From assembly GCA_024280775.1 (NCBI GenBank), contig JAJRPM010000004.1, forward strand, positions 124,001 through 188,000: 64,000 bases of DNA, in the 5' to 3' direction. The notes under the pieces are model-generated. The model saw only the letters and a program-made list of their open reading frames with translations. It ran no database searches and had not been told where the DNA came from. The position numbers and the translations under genes were made by a program. This DNA comes from Candidatus Zixiibacteriota bacterium. GTDB taxonomy: Bacteria > Zixibacteria > MSB-5A5 > GN15 > JACZUZ01. Position 1 is the stretch's first letter; the number at the start of each line of letters is the position of its first letter. Shown here piece by piece: positions 26,628-34,314 of this stretch.

Positions 26628-27962
26628 TCACTCTGAGCCACCCAAAATCTTCGCCAATTCGCCTGCGGCGTTCGTCAACTGCTTTTCGCTATGCGCCGCG
26701 GAAATAAAGCACACCTCATATCCCGAAGGCGGCAAGTAATAACCGCTATCGAGCGCCAAACGATGACGCGAGTTATATCTATCTATCCCGGCAGACTCAA
26801 TCGCCGAAGCGCTAAGCGGCATATCTTTTTGGAACACCAACCAAAAAATCGAGCCCACTCTGGCTACTTGGTATTCGGTGTCTGTCATGTGTTTTTGCAA
26901 CTCCGCAACAAAACCTGCGCTACGATTTTCTAGTTGTTCATAAACTTGACCATCATCCAGTTTCTTGAGTGTCACCAACCCTGCCACCATCGCAAGTGGA
27001 TTCCCCGAAAGCGTACCCGCCTGATACACCGGTCCCTCCGGTGACAATTTGTCCATAATCTCAGCCCGACCGCCAAAAGCGCCAACCGGCAATCCGCCGC
27101 CAACTATTTTACCATAAGTAATTAAATCCGGTGTGAGATTGTACCTGCCAGCGGCGCCGGTCATTCCAATCCTGAAGCCGGTAATCACTTCATCGAGAAT
27201 CATCAACGCGCCATGCTTGGCTGTCAATTCACGAATAAGATTCATATATTCCGGTCGTTGAATCAACAAACCATTGTTCGCCGGAATGCCTTCAATTATC
27301 ACAGCCGCAATCTTATCACCATGCTCAGCAAAACACTTCTCCAACGCGGCTTCGTCATCAAGAGGCAAAACAATAGTATCACCAGCGGCAGCTTTGCTAA
27401 TCCCCGCCGATGACGGCTGTGAAAAAGTAGCCAGCCCTGAACCGGCTTTCACTAACAAATAATCACTATGCCCGTGATAGCAACCGTCGAACTTCACAAT
27501 CACATCCCGACCGGTATACCCGCGCGCCAAACGCACCGCCGACATCACCGCCTCAGTCCCCGAGGAGACAAAACGCACTTTATCTACCGCATCAATATGC
27601 GAAACAATAAACTCGGCAAGATCATATTCACACTCAGCGTTAGCGCCGAATGTCGAACCGCGCTTAACCTGCTCGGTAATTGTATTGACAATATCGGAAT
27701 CCGCATGACCAAAAATCAACGGCCCCCATGATGAACAAAAATCCAAATAGCGATTCCCGTCGACATCAAACATATACGGCCCCTCGCCGCGCGCAATAAA
27801 TCGCGGACCACCGCCGACAGCCTTAAAAGCCCGCACCGGAGAATTCACCCCGCCAGGAATCACCGCCTCGGATAGTCGAGTCAACTCCTCAGAGCGTGTG
27901 GTTGTCATCTTGCTTGCCTTCTCTTGGGAAACTGTTGTAGTATTCGCTTCTAGATTAGCCAT
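26628..27962 (-). CDS. hemL: Glutamate-1-semialdehyde 2,1-aminomutase
   Basis: About 444 residues. PLP-dependent class III aminotransferase with VIPGGVNSPVRAFKAVGG at the N-terminus, FVSSGTEAVMSAVRLARG, the cofactor region LMILDEVITGFR and the Schiff-base Lys in LITYGKIVGGGLPVGAFGG. It isomerises glutamate-1-semialdehyde to 5-aminolevulinate, so ALA is made by the C5 route. I chose ATG 27962, which overlaps the hemB stop as ATGGCTAA (8 nt), the same overlap form as at other junctions; the track start 27974 and a later ATG (MTTTRSEE) are alternatives. Confidence 0.95.
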   Translation of the reverse strand: MANLEANTTTVSQEKASKMTTTRSEELTRLSEAVIPGGVNSPVRAFKAVGGGPRFIARGEGPYMFDVDGNRYLDFCSSWGPLIFGHADSDIVNTITEQVKRGSTFGANAECEYDLAEFIVSHIDAVDKVRFVSSGTEAVMSAVRLARGYTGRDVIVKFDGCYHGHSDYLLVKAGSGLATFSQPSSAGISKAAAGDTIVLPLDDEAALEKCFAEHGDKIAAVIIEGIPANNGLLIQRPEYMNLIRELTAKHGALMILDEVITGFRIGMTGAAGRYNLTPDLITYGKIVGGGLPVGAFGGRAEIMDKLSPEGPVYQAGTLSGNPLAMVAGLVTLKKLDDGQVYEQLENRSAGFVAELQKHMTDTEYQVARVGSIFWLVFQKDMPLSASAIESAGIDRYNSRHRLALDSGYYLPPSGYEVCFISAAHSEKQLTNAAGELAKILGGSE

Positions 27963-28947
27963 TGAGCCACTCATTTTTTAGAATATCACGTGTATGATAA
28001 GTAAGAATAATTGACGCCCCGGCGCGAGTGATTGCGGTGAGATTCTCAAGTGTCAAAGCCTTCTCATCTCCCAGCCCCGCCTGAGCCATCAACTTCACCG
28101 AAGTATACTCTCCAGAAACATTATACGCCGCCACCGGAGCCGATGAAACATCGCGGAATGCCGCGATAATATCCAAGTAGGCCAGCGCCGGTTTGACCAT
28201 CACAATATCGGCCCCCTCGGAAATATCCAGCTCCAACTCTGTAAGCGCTTCACTGGAATTACGGAAATCCATTTGATAGGACTTTCTATCACCGAATTGC
28301 GGCGAACTATGCGCCGCCTCACGGAATGGCCCATAATAAGCCGAACTATACTTCGCCGTATAGGCCATAATCAATATGTTATCGAATCCCTCAGACTCCA
28401 GCGCCTGACGAATCGAACCAATACGCCCATCCATCATATCCGACGGAGCCACACAATCACACCCCGCGCGCGCCAAAGTCAAAGCCATCTCCGTTAGAAC
28501 CGCAACCGAGTCGTCATTAGTGACACCATGACCATCCACCAAACCGCAATGACCATGATCGGTATAACCACAAAGACACACATCCGCAGAAACAAACAAC
28601 TCCTCGCCGAATTTTTGCTTTAACTCAGCGCAGGCGCGCAACGCCGGGTTATCATCGGAGAGAGCGCTCGAAGCGCTCGCGTCCTTGCGATCGGTAACCC
28701 CGAAAAGCATGATGCGATGTATACCTAACTTCATATCCTCAGCGATACTCTCAAGCAGTTTATCAACTGATTCACGGTTAATCCCCGGCAATCCGGTTAT
28801 CTCCTCACGAACCCCCGAACCGTCACATACAAAATACGGCTGAATCAAACCCTCAGCGCTTAGTCTAGTCTCGGCAACCAAATCACGGATTACAGCGCTA
28901 CGTCGCAACCTGCGCGGTCGATGTATAGTAATAGCCTTGTTATCCAT
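27955..28947 (-). CDS. hemB: Porphobilinogen synthase (ALA dehydratase)
   Basis: 330 residues. It condenses two ALA molecules to porphobilinogen. The active-site zinc motif VSADVCLCGYTDHGHCG is of the Cys-rich, Zn-using type, unlike the Asp-rich Mg type. The two active-site lysines are in MAYTAKYSSAYYGPFREA and MVKPALAYLDII. Its ATG overlaps the hemD stop as ATGGATAA, so translation is probably coupled to hemD. Confidence 0.96.
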   Translation of the reverse strand: MDNKAITIHRPRRLRRSAVIRDLVAETRLSAEGLIQPYFVCDGSGVREEITGLPGINRESVDKLLESIAEDMKLGIHRIMLFGVTDRKDASASSALSDDNPALRACAELKQKFGEELFVSADVCLCGYTDHGHCGLVDGHGVTNDDSVAVLTEMALTLARAGCDCVAPSDMMDGRIGSIRQALESEGFDNILIMAYTAKYSSAYYGPFREAAHSSPQFGDRKSYQMDFRNSSEALTELELDISEGADIVMVKPALAYLDIIAAFRDVSSAPVAAYNVSGEYTSVKLMAQAGLGDEKALTLENLTAITRAGASIILTYHTRDILKNEWLNG

Positions 28948-29728
28948 TGCAAGTTTCTTTCTCTTGCTGTCGGTTGCCTAACACATGCTTCAAAGCCATC
29001 TCCAAATCTGGCTCTGTCAACACCTCAGGCGCTCCCCAACCAATATCTTCAATCGCCTCAGCAGTGATTTCCCCAATGGCCACCACTCTTGCCTTAGGAG
29101 CCCCGAACAATTCTTCAAATCTCTCAGCGGTCTTCGGTGAGGTAAACAATATGCTATCATCTTGCGAGAAACCTAGCGCCGATTCCTGTGGGGGTATTTC
29201 TGGCTCTGCCCGATAGACAACAACTCTGCGGTAATCTACGCTGGTGTCGGCGAAAAGACTAACCGGATCAAAGCGCACAACCTCAGCTCCCACATACACC
29301 AAATTACACCTAACTTCCGAAACTCCGGCGAGCGTATTGAGCAACTCCTCAAATAGCGCCTCACTGATTGTAGTATGTGGTTGGATGGAAACGCTGAAAC
29401 CCAGCGCAACAAGAGAGCTCGCAGTTTTTGCCCCAACAACTGCAAACTTAGTCTCTGCGGAAACCGAAACGCCCTGTTCCTTTAATCCCTGGAAAAAACA
29501 CTCAACCCCGCGAGCGCTGGTGAAACACAGCCAGTCGATGGCGGCTAATTCTTTAGGTGTTAGAGAAAACTCAACCGGGGCATAGCGAAAAAGCGGCAGA
29601 GGTATAATACAAATTCCGAGCTCCCCCCCCCGCGTAGTAATATCCGTCAACTCTTCAGCTGAGCGGGTGACTCCTAGTCTTTGCTTGTTGTCAATCCGTT
29701 TGTCAGTCTGTTTATCTGTCTGTTTCAT
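28940..29728 (-). CDS. hemD: Uroporphyrinogen-III synthase
   Basis: The track ORF starts at a TTG at 29755; I prefer the ATG at 29728 (MKQTDKQ), which has GGAG 9 nt upstream; ATG 29743 is the other choice. HemD is poorly conserved, but LGVTRSAEELTD, IDWLCFTSARGVECFF, FAVVGAKTASSLVALGF, DDSILFTSPKTAERFEELFG and VVAIGEITAEAIEDIGW are the expected blocks. It closes and inverts ring D of hydroxymethylbilane. Positions 29622-29631 hold a run of nine C (nine G in the mRNA), encoding RGGE: a slippage-prone tract. The N-terminus has a short KQTD tandem repeat. Confidence 0.88.
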   Translation of the reverse strand: MKQTDKQTDKRIDNKQRLGVTRSAEELTDITTRGGELGICIIPLPLFRYAPVEFSLTPKELAAIDWLCFTSARGVECFFQGLKEQGVSVSAETKFAVVGAKTASSLVALGFSVSIQPHTTISEALFEELLNTLAGVSEVRCNLVYVGAEVVRFDPVSLFADTSVDYRRVVVYRAEPEIPPQESALGFSQDDSILFTSPKTAERFEELFGAPKARVVAIGEITAEAIEDIGWGAPEVLTEPDLEMALKHVLGNRQQEKETCNG

Positions 29729-29756
29729 TGCCGCGCTCTCCATGCTCTGCAACAAT

Positions 29757-30689
29757 CTAGCCGACTTTCACACCGGTGAGAGCGTCATAGGATTCGGCTA
29801 CCAGAGCCGCAACGTCACTTCCGCTGACCTCAACTCTGCGAATCCCCGGCGAGCCATCCTCATCCTCAACTCCCAGAGTCGCCACAAAACGTTGCGTCCC
29901 GCCTGTCTCCACTTCGCAATAAACACCCAGAGGCAATGAACAACCGGCGTCAAATTTCTTCAGCAAACCACGCTCCAGCGCGATTTCTATGCTGGTTTTC
30001 TCATCCGAGAGCTTGCTCAAAATCGCATTGAGCTCAGTGTCGGTCTCACGACTCTCAATTGCCAGAGTCCCCTGACCGGGAGCCGGCAAAAATACTTCAG
30101 GGTCAAGTTTGACCGCTTTCAATCCACTCAAATCTGAATTGAGCCGCTCAACTCCGGCGACAGCAATAATAATCGCATCAAAATCGCCACGCTTAACTTT
30201 ATCTATTCTAGTAGGCACATTGCCACGAATATCCTTGAGCTCCAGTTTTGGATTCAAATGGCGAATCTGACTTTTACGTCTCGCAGAGCTGGTGCCGATA
30301 ACCGCGCCGTCTTTCAGGGGTAGAGCGCCCGATGATCTAGCGCCTGTTTCAACCAACGCCTCCTCGCGAACCAGAAGCAATTCACGCCTATCCACCCGAA
30401 AACCTATCATCGGAAGAATCAAACCTTCAGGCAAAGTAGTTGTCAGGTCTTTAAGCGAATGCACCGCAATATCCACCTCACCACAAAGAATCGCTTCCTC
30501 TATTTCCTTGGTGAAAAAGCCAATTCCCTCAATCTTATCAAATGACATATTGGTGATTCTATCACCGGTTGTGACAATGACTTTGATTGTCGAAGAAATA
30601 CCACAACGCTCCTGCAGAATATCCTTGATAAAATTCGCCTGCCACAAAGCCAAGTCCGAGCCTCTTGAGCCAATTACTATATCACGCAT
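29757..30689 (-). CDS. hemC: Hydroxymethylbilane synthase (porphobilinogen deaminase)
   Basis: About 310 residues. N-terminal IGSRGSDLALWQANFIKD, the substrate-binding KEIEEAILCGEVDIAVHSLKDL block, TSSARRKSQIRHLNP, and the cofactor Cys in FDAGCSLPLGVY, where the dipyrromethane is attached. It polymerises four porphobilinogens. I start it at ATG 30689, giving an 8-nt ATGCGTGA overlap with the hemA stop; the track start is a TTG two codons upstream. Confidence 0.95.
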   Translation of the reverse strand: MRDIVIGSRGSDLALWQANFIKDILQERCGISSTIKVIVTTGDRITNMSFDKIEGIGFFTKEIEEAILCGEVDIAVHSLKDLTTTLPEGLILPMIGFRVDRRELLLVREEALVETGARSSGALPLKDGAVIGTSSARRKSQIRHLNPKLELKDIRGNVPTRIDKVKRGDFDAIIIAVAGVERLNSDLSGLKAVKLDPEVFLPAPGQGTLAIESRETDTELNAILSKLSDEKTSIEIALERGLLKKFDAGCSLPLGVYCEVETGGTQRFVATLGVEDEDGSPGIRRVEVSGSDVAALVAESYDALTGVKVG

Positions 30690-32196
30690 TTGCAACCTTC
30701 TTTACCGGACATTTTTTTACAGGATCTTCTATTACCACATCTTCTTTGGCAGTATCTGCTTTAGCGACATCTTCTCTACCAGCGCTTTTCTCAATAGAGC
30801 CGTGCCCCATCGGGCATTGCAAACGTTCGCCCTGCTCTGCTGTCTCAGGCTGTCCCTCAGGAAAACACTCTCTTTTGGCCTCCTCACACATCTCGGTCAA
30901 TGTATGCTCACCACCCCCCTGACACAAATGCGCCGAAACTGCATGACCGAACTGCGCCGAGGAAAAACCCACCACCTTACGAATCAGCGTCTCAATATGC
31001 GCTCCCACTTCCGACGGATAATCCGCCAGGTGCGCATCAAGCATCTTATTGCAAGTCTTAAGCGCGAATTCCATCGACTGCTGATATGACTCCTTGAGAG
31101 CCGGACGAATCGTACGCTCAATATGAGCCCGCTGGAATTTGCTCACCGCTCCATCGACAATCTCTCTGGCCTTGTCCACTTCACGGAACTTCTTGTGCAA
31201 ATTCGTATCTTTTCTGCTTTGCAATGAGGTAATATCAATTAACGTGGCCTTGAAAGAATCTTTGAAAACCTCATCAAAGTCGCGAGGAATAGCCAAATCC
31301 ACACAATACACTCCCGACTTGGTTCCATGTAGACGTTCATGGAATGCCACATCAAACAGCGGCTCAGGAGCGCTAGTGGCGCTGACAATTACATCCAACT
31401 CCGGCGGCGCAGCTAGAAAACCTTCCATACAGATAGTCGTACCATTAAACCTCTCAGCCAACGCCTGCGCCTTGCTGATAGTGCGATTTACAAACATGAT
31501 ATTCTGAACATTGAATTTCTTCAAATAGGTGGCAACTTTGACAGTCATCTCGCCGCTACCAACTAGAGCCACTCTAGTTGTTGAATCAAGTGCGTCTTTT
31601 TCCTCAAGCTCAGACATTACAAGTGAAGCCATCGAAACCGAGCCACGGCCCAGCTCGGTCTCGTTACGAACCTGGCGCGCAACCATCAGCGCCTCAGTAG
31701 CAAATGGCTCCAAACGCGCGCCAATTATCCCCAGCTCAATTCCTTCTTGAAGCGCATTCTTAAACTGCCCGGTAATCTGAGTCTCACCAACTACCAATGA
31801 CTCCAAAGCTGAAACTACCCGGAATACATGACGCATCGCGGCGGCTCCATTGGCAGTCTTCAAATCCGTAGGCTGGAAATCAAAATCACGACCCTTGCTG
31901 AAAAAGAAATCCAACAACCGATTACGAACATCCGATGCAGTCAAATCCTCATCGGTGGCGACAATAAACTCTACCCGATTGCAAGTAGCCAAATACAGTA
32001 GCTCTTCAACGCCAAGCCTGCCCTTTAATTCTGCAAGCTGAACAGCCCGCTCTTCGGGGGCTATTGTGAGACGCTCCAGCAACTGCATATTGCCATCGTT
32101 GACACTTACACCGATAGCGCGAATAACCGTATTCCGTGAACCGTGAATAGGAGTGATTTTTGAGGTTGCCTGATCTTTCACTGCTTGATCTTTCAC
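30682..32196 (-). CDS. hemA: Glutamyl-tRNA reductase with Cys-Pro-bearing C-terminal extension
   Basis: 504 residues starting at GTG 32196 with AGGAG 8 nt upstream. The catalytic Cys lies in LLYLATCNRVEFIV; the NADPH domain is RVALVGSGEMTVKVATYL; the dimerisation helix region follows. It reduces glutamyl-tRNA to glutamate-1-semialdehyde, the first committed and usually regulated step. The family is commonly 410-450 residues; here the last ~60 residues form a charged extension with two Cys-Pro dipeptides, CPMGHG (Cys461) and KKCPVKK (Cys496). Cys-Pro is the core of heme-regulatory motifs in other proteins. The first 10 codons include a 15-nt tandem repeat (VKDQA twice). Confidence 0.95.
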   Translation of the reverse strand: MKDQAVKDQATSKITPIHGSRNTVIRAIGVSVNDGNMQLLERLTIAPEERAVQLAELKGRLGVEELLYLATCNRVEFIVATDEDLTASDVRNRLLDFFFSKGRDFDFQPTDLKTANGAAAMRHVFRVVSALESLVVGETQITGQFKNALQEGIELGIIGARLEPFATEALMVARQVRNETELGRGSVSMASLVMSELEEKDALDSTTRVALVGSGEMTVKVATYLKKFNVQNIMFVNRTISKAQALAERFNGTTICMEGFLAAPPELDVIVSATSAPEPLFDVAFHERLHGTKSGVYCVDLAIPRDFDEVFKDSFKATLIDITSLQSRKDTNLHKKFREVDKAREIVDGAVSKFQRAHIERTIRPALKESYQQSMEFALKTCNKMLDAHLADYPSEVGAHIETLIRKVVGFSSAQFGHAVSAHLCQGGGEHTLTEMCEEAKRECFPEGQPETAEQGERLQCPMGHGSIEKSAGREDVAKADTAKEDVVIEDPVKKCPVKKVANA

Positions 32197-32576
32197 TGCC
32201 TGAGCTCCTGAAAACTTTTATTATTACTGCAAATTCTTTTCTATATGTCTAATGTCTTTTTACTCAGACGTGATAGCTATTTCACGCCCTGTTACTGGCC
32301 GCAAATAGCGTTTAGTCCATTATTGTTTGTCAAGGTTATGTCACAGCTTTCAAAAATAACCGACTAAACAATCATTTTCTCTCTATTGAGAATCAACGAC
32401 TTACCAGCGCCACATATTACTATTATCGGCTCAGGCAATAGTGAGAATAACTTTTCATTTCATTTATTTCCGTGACAAAACTATTACATTACCTACCTTC
32501 AATTGTGTAGTCTTTCTGTCGATTAGAGAGAAATACAGCGTGGTTTCTCTCGTAGGAATCTGAAAAGGCGTCACAA
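32197..32576. promoter_or_regulatory. Divergent hemA/hemH intergenic region
   Basis: A+T-rich 380-bp spacer between the divergent hemA operon and hemH, so both promoters must lie here. On the minus strand a perfect -35 hexamer TTGACA occurs at 32333-32328, but the -10 about 17 nt downstream is poor (CGCTAT or GCTATT). No riboswitch or operator is recognisable. Confidence 0.35.
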
Positions 32577-34286
32577 ATGTCAGATACATTGCTAACCAAA
32601 GATAACCCAACCGAAGAAACATCGGAATTGCAAATGACCTCCATCGAGCCACGCTCAACTGTCACTACACAGGGAATCATGTTGCTGAATCTCGGCACAC
32701 CCTCTGCTCCAGAAACCGGCGCAGTGCGGCGCTATCTTCGCCAGTTCCTCTCGGACCCGCGCGTGATGGACATCAGTCCTATCGGAAGATTCTTCCTGCT
32801 AAATCTAATCATCCTGCCCTTCCGCTCCAGTAAATCCGCCGAGGCCTACCGCTTAGTTTGGACCGACCAAGGCTCGCCAATTATCTGCCACGGAGAAAAG
32901 CTAACCGAGCTGGTGCAACAACGTCTCAATTCGAAGCAACCCGGCGCCTACAAAGTAAAGCTAGCAATGCGCTATGGCGAGCCATCTATCCAACGAGTCA
33001 TGCGCGAATTTCGCGACGAAGGAATAGACGCAATCAAAGTAGTCACCCTCTTCCCCCAATACGCTTCGGCAACAGTAGGCAGCGCTATGGAGGAAGTCTA
33101 TCGCGTAGCAAACCTTGAATGGAATATGCCCGTAATAACCGCCACACCCGCCTACTATGACCATCCCGGTTACATTGGCGCCTTCGCGGATGTCACAAAA
33201 ACTGCTGTCGATTCTGATAACTACGACTACTATCTCTTTAGCTTCCACGGACTCCCCGAACGACATATTCGCAAAGCCGACGCCGAAGACAATCCCGGAC
33301 AGCCGGAGCATTGCCTAGCCGATGGCTCCTGCTGTGAATGTATCACTTCGCGCAATCGCAATTGCTATCGCGCCCAATGCTACGCCACAGCCAGAGGCAT
33401 AGCCCGTAAACTTAAACTAGAAGATGGAACATGGTCAGTGAGTTTCCAGTCACGCTTAGGCCGCGAAGCTTGGATTCCACCCTATACTGATAAGAAAATC
33501 GAAGAACTAGCACAAAACGGAATCAAATCACTAGCGATTCTCTCCCCCGCCTTTGTAGCAGACTGCCTGGAAACCTTAGAGGAACTAGGCATCCGCGGCA
33601 AAGAATCCTTCCTAGAGGCAGGCGGAGAGAAATTCAAAATGATACCGTCACTAAATACAAACCCCAAATGGGTAGAAACTGTAATAGAATTGGCAACAAC
33701 AAACAATCCATCCATTGCAAGAAGCGAAGCGCCAAATCAGTCAATGCCAGGAACGGAGCAACGAATCAGTCATTGCGAGGAGCAAAGCGACGCGGCAATC
33801 CCGTCGCCCATAGATCGGGGCTTTGAAAAAGAAAATCAACGGAGCAACAACATGACCGCACATACATTCGAACCATCCCTAAGCCGCAAAGGACTAATCA
33901 CACTCTCTGGATTAGTTTGGTCATCAGCCGGAGTAATGCTACTCATCCGCGCCATCCTAATGATTGACACCATAACTACCACCGGCATAGCGCTAATAAT
34001 CCTCGGACTGGTAGTAGGAACCCTAAAGAGCAAATTCGTCCTCTCAACAGTAGCCCGCAAAAACATCGAGCGCATCAAAACCATGTCACCCGATAAATCA
34101 AAAATCTGCCTCTTCGCCTTCCAACCGGTGATGTCCTATCTCCTGATAGCGCTAATGGTCACCGCCGGTGTAACCCTGCGCCACTACTTCCCCCACTCGA
34201 TCTACGTAATCTCCCTATACTTCGCCATAGGCGCCGCCCTACTATACTCCGGCCTAGAATACTTCCGCAGCGCCAGCCAGGTATAA
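32577..34286 (+). CDS. hemH: Ferrochelatase continuous with a C-terminal four-helix membrane domain
   Basis: 569 residues. Residues ~32-377 are a complete ferrochelatase: GIMLLNLGTPSAPETGAVRRYL, VVTLFPQYASATVGS, the active-site His in FSFHGLPERHIR, and C-terminal VSFQSRLGREAWIPPYTD and LNTNPKWVE. CYRAQCYATARGIA is the usual Gram-negative pattern. It inserts Fe(II) into protoporphyrin IX. Ferrochelatase would normally end at NTNPKWVETVIELA. Here the frame continues through ~48 residues encoded by dispersed repeats (ISHCEEQSDAAIPS) into a ~140-residue domain with four membrane helices. ATG 33852 (residue 426) has GGAG 7 nt upstream, so the membrane domain may also be made separately. Confidence 0.92.
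   Translation: MSDTLLTKDNPTEETSELQMTSIEPRSTVTTQGIMLLNLGTPSAPETGAVRRYLRQFLSDPRVMDISPIGRFFLLNLIILPFRSSKSAEAYRLVWTDQGSPIICHGEKLTELVQQRLNSKQPGAYKVKLAMRYGEPSIQRVMREFRDEGIDAIKVVTLFPQYASATVGSAMEEVYRVANLEWNMPVITATPAYYDHPGYIGAFADVTKTAVDSDNYDYYLFSFHGLPERHIRKADAEDNPGQPEHCLADGSCCECITSRNRNCYRAQCYATARGIARKLKLEDGTWSVSFQSRLGREAWIPPYTDKKIEELAQNGIKSLAILSPAFVADCLETLEELGIRGKESFLEAGGEKFKMIPSLNTNPKWVETVIELATTNNPSIARSEAPNQSMPGTEQRISHCEEQSDAAIPSPIDRGFEKENQRSNNMTAHTFEPSLSRKGLITLSGLVWSSAGVMLLIRAILMIDTITTTGIALIILGLVVGTLKSKFVLSTVARKNIERIKTMSPDKSKICLFAFQPVMSYLLIALMVTAGVTLRHYFPHSIYVISLYFAIGAALLYSGLEYFRSASQV
33713..33808 (+). repeat. Three related repeat copies inside the hemH ORF
   Basis: Copies: CATTGCAAGAAGCGAAGCGC CAAATC (33714 on), TCAATGCCAGGAACGGAGCA ACGAATC, and GTCATTGCGAGGAGCAAAGC GACGCGGCAATC (33769-33800). 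They align to one another and to the 26500-26591 element. All three stay open in the hemH frame and encode the linker between the enzyme and the membrane domain. Confidence 0.75.
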
Positions 34287-34314
34287 GCACACATTGAGAA
34301 CACAGGACGAGACA

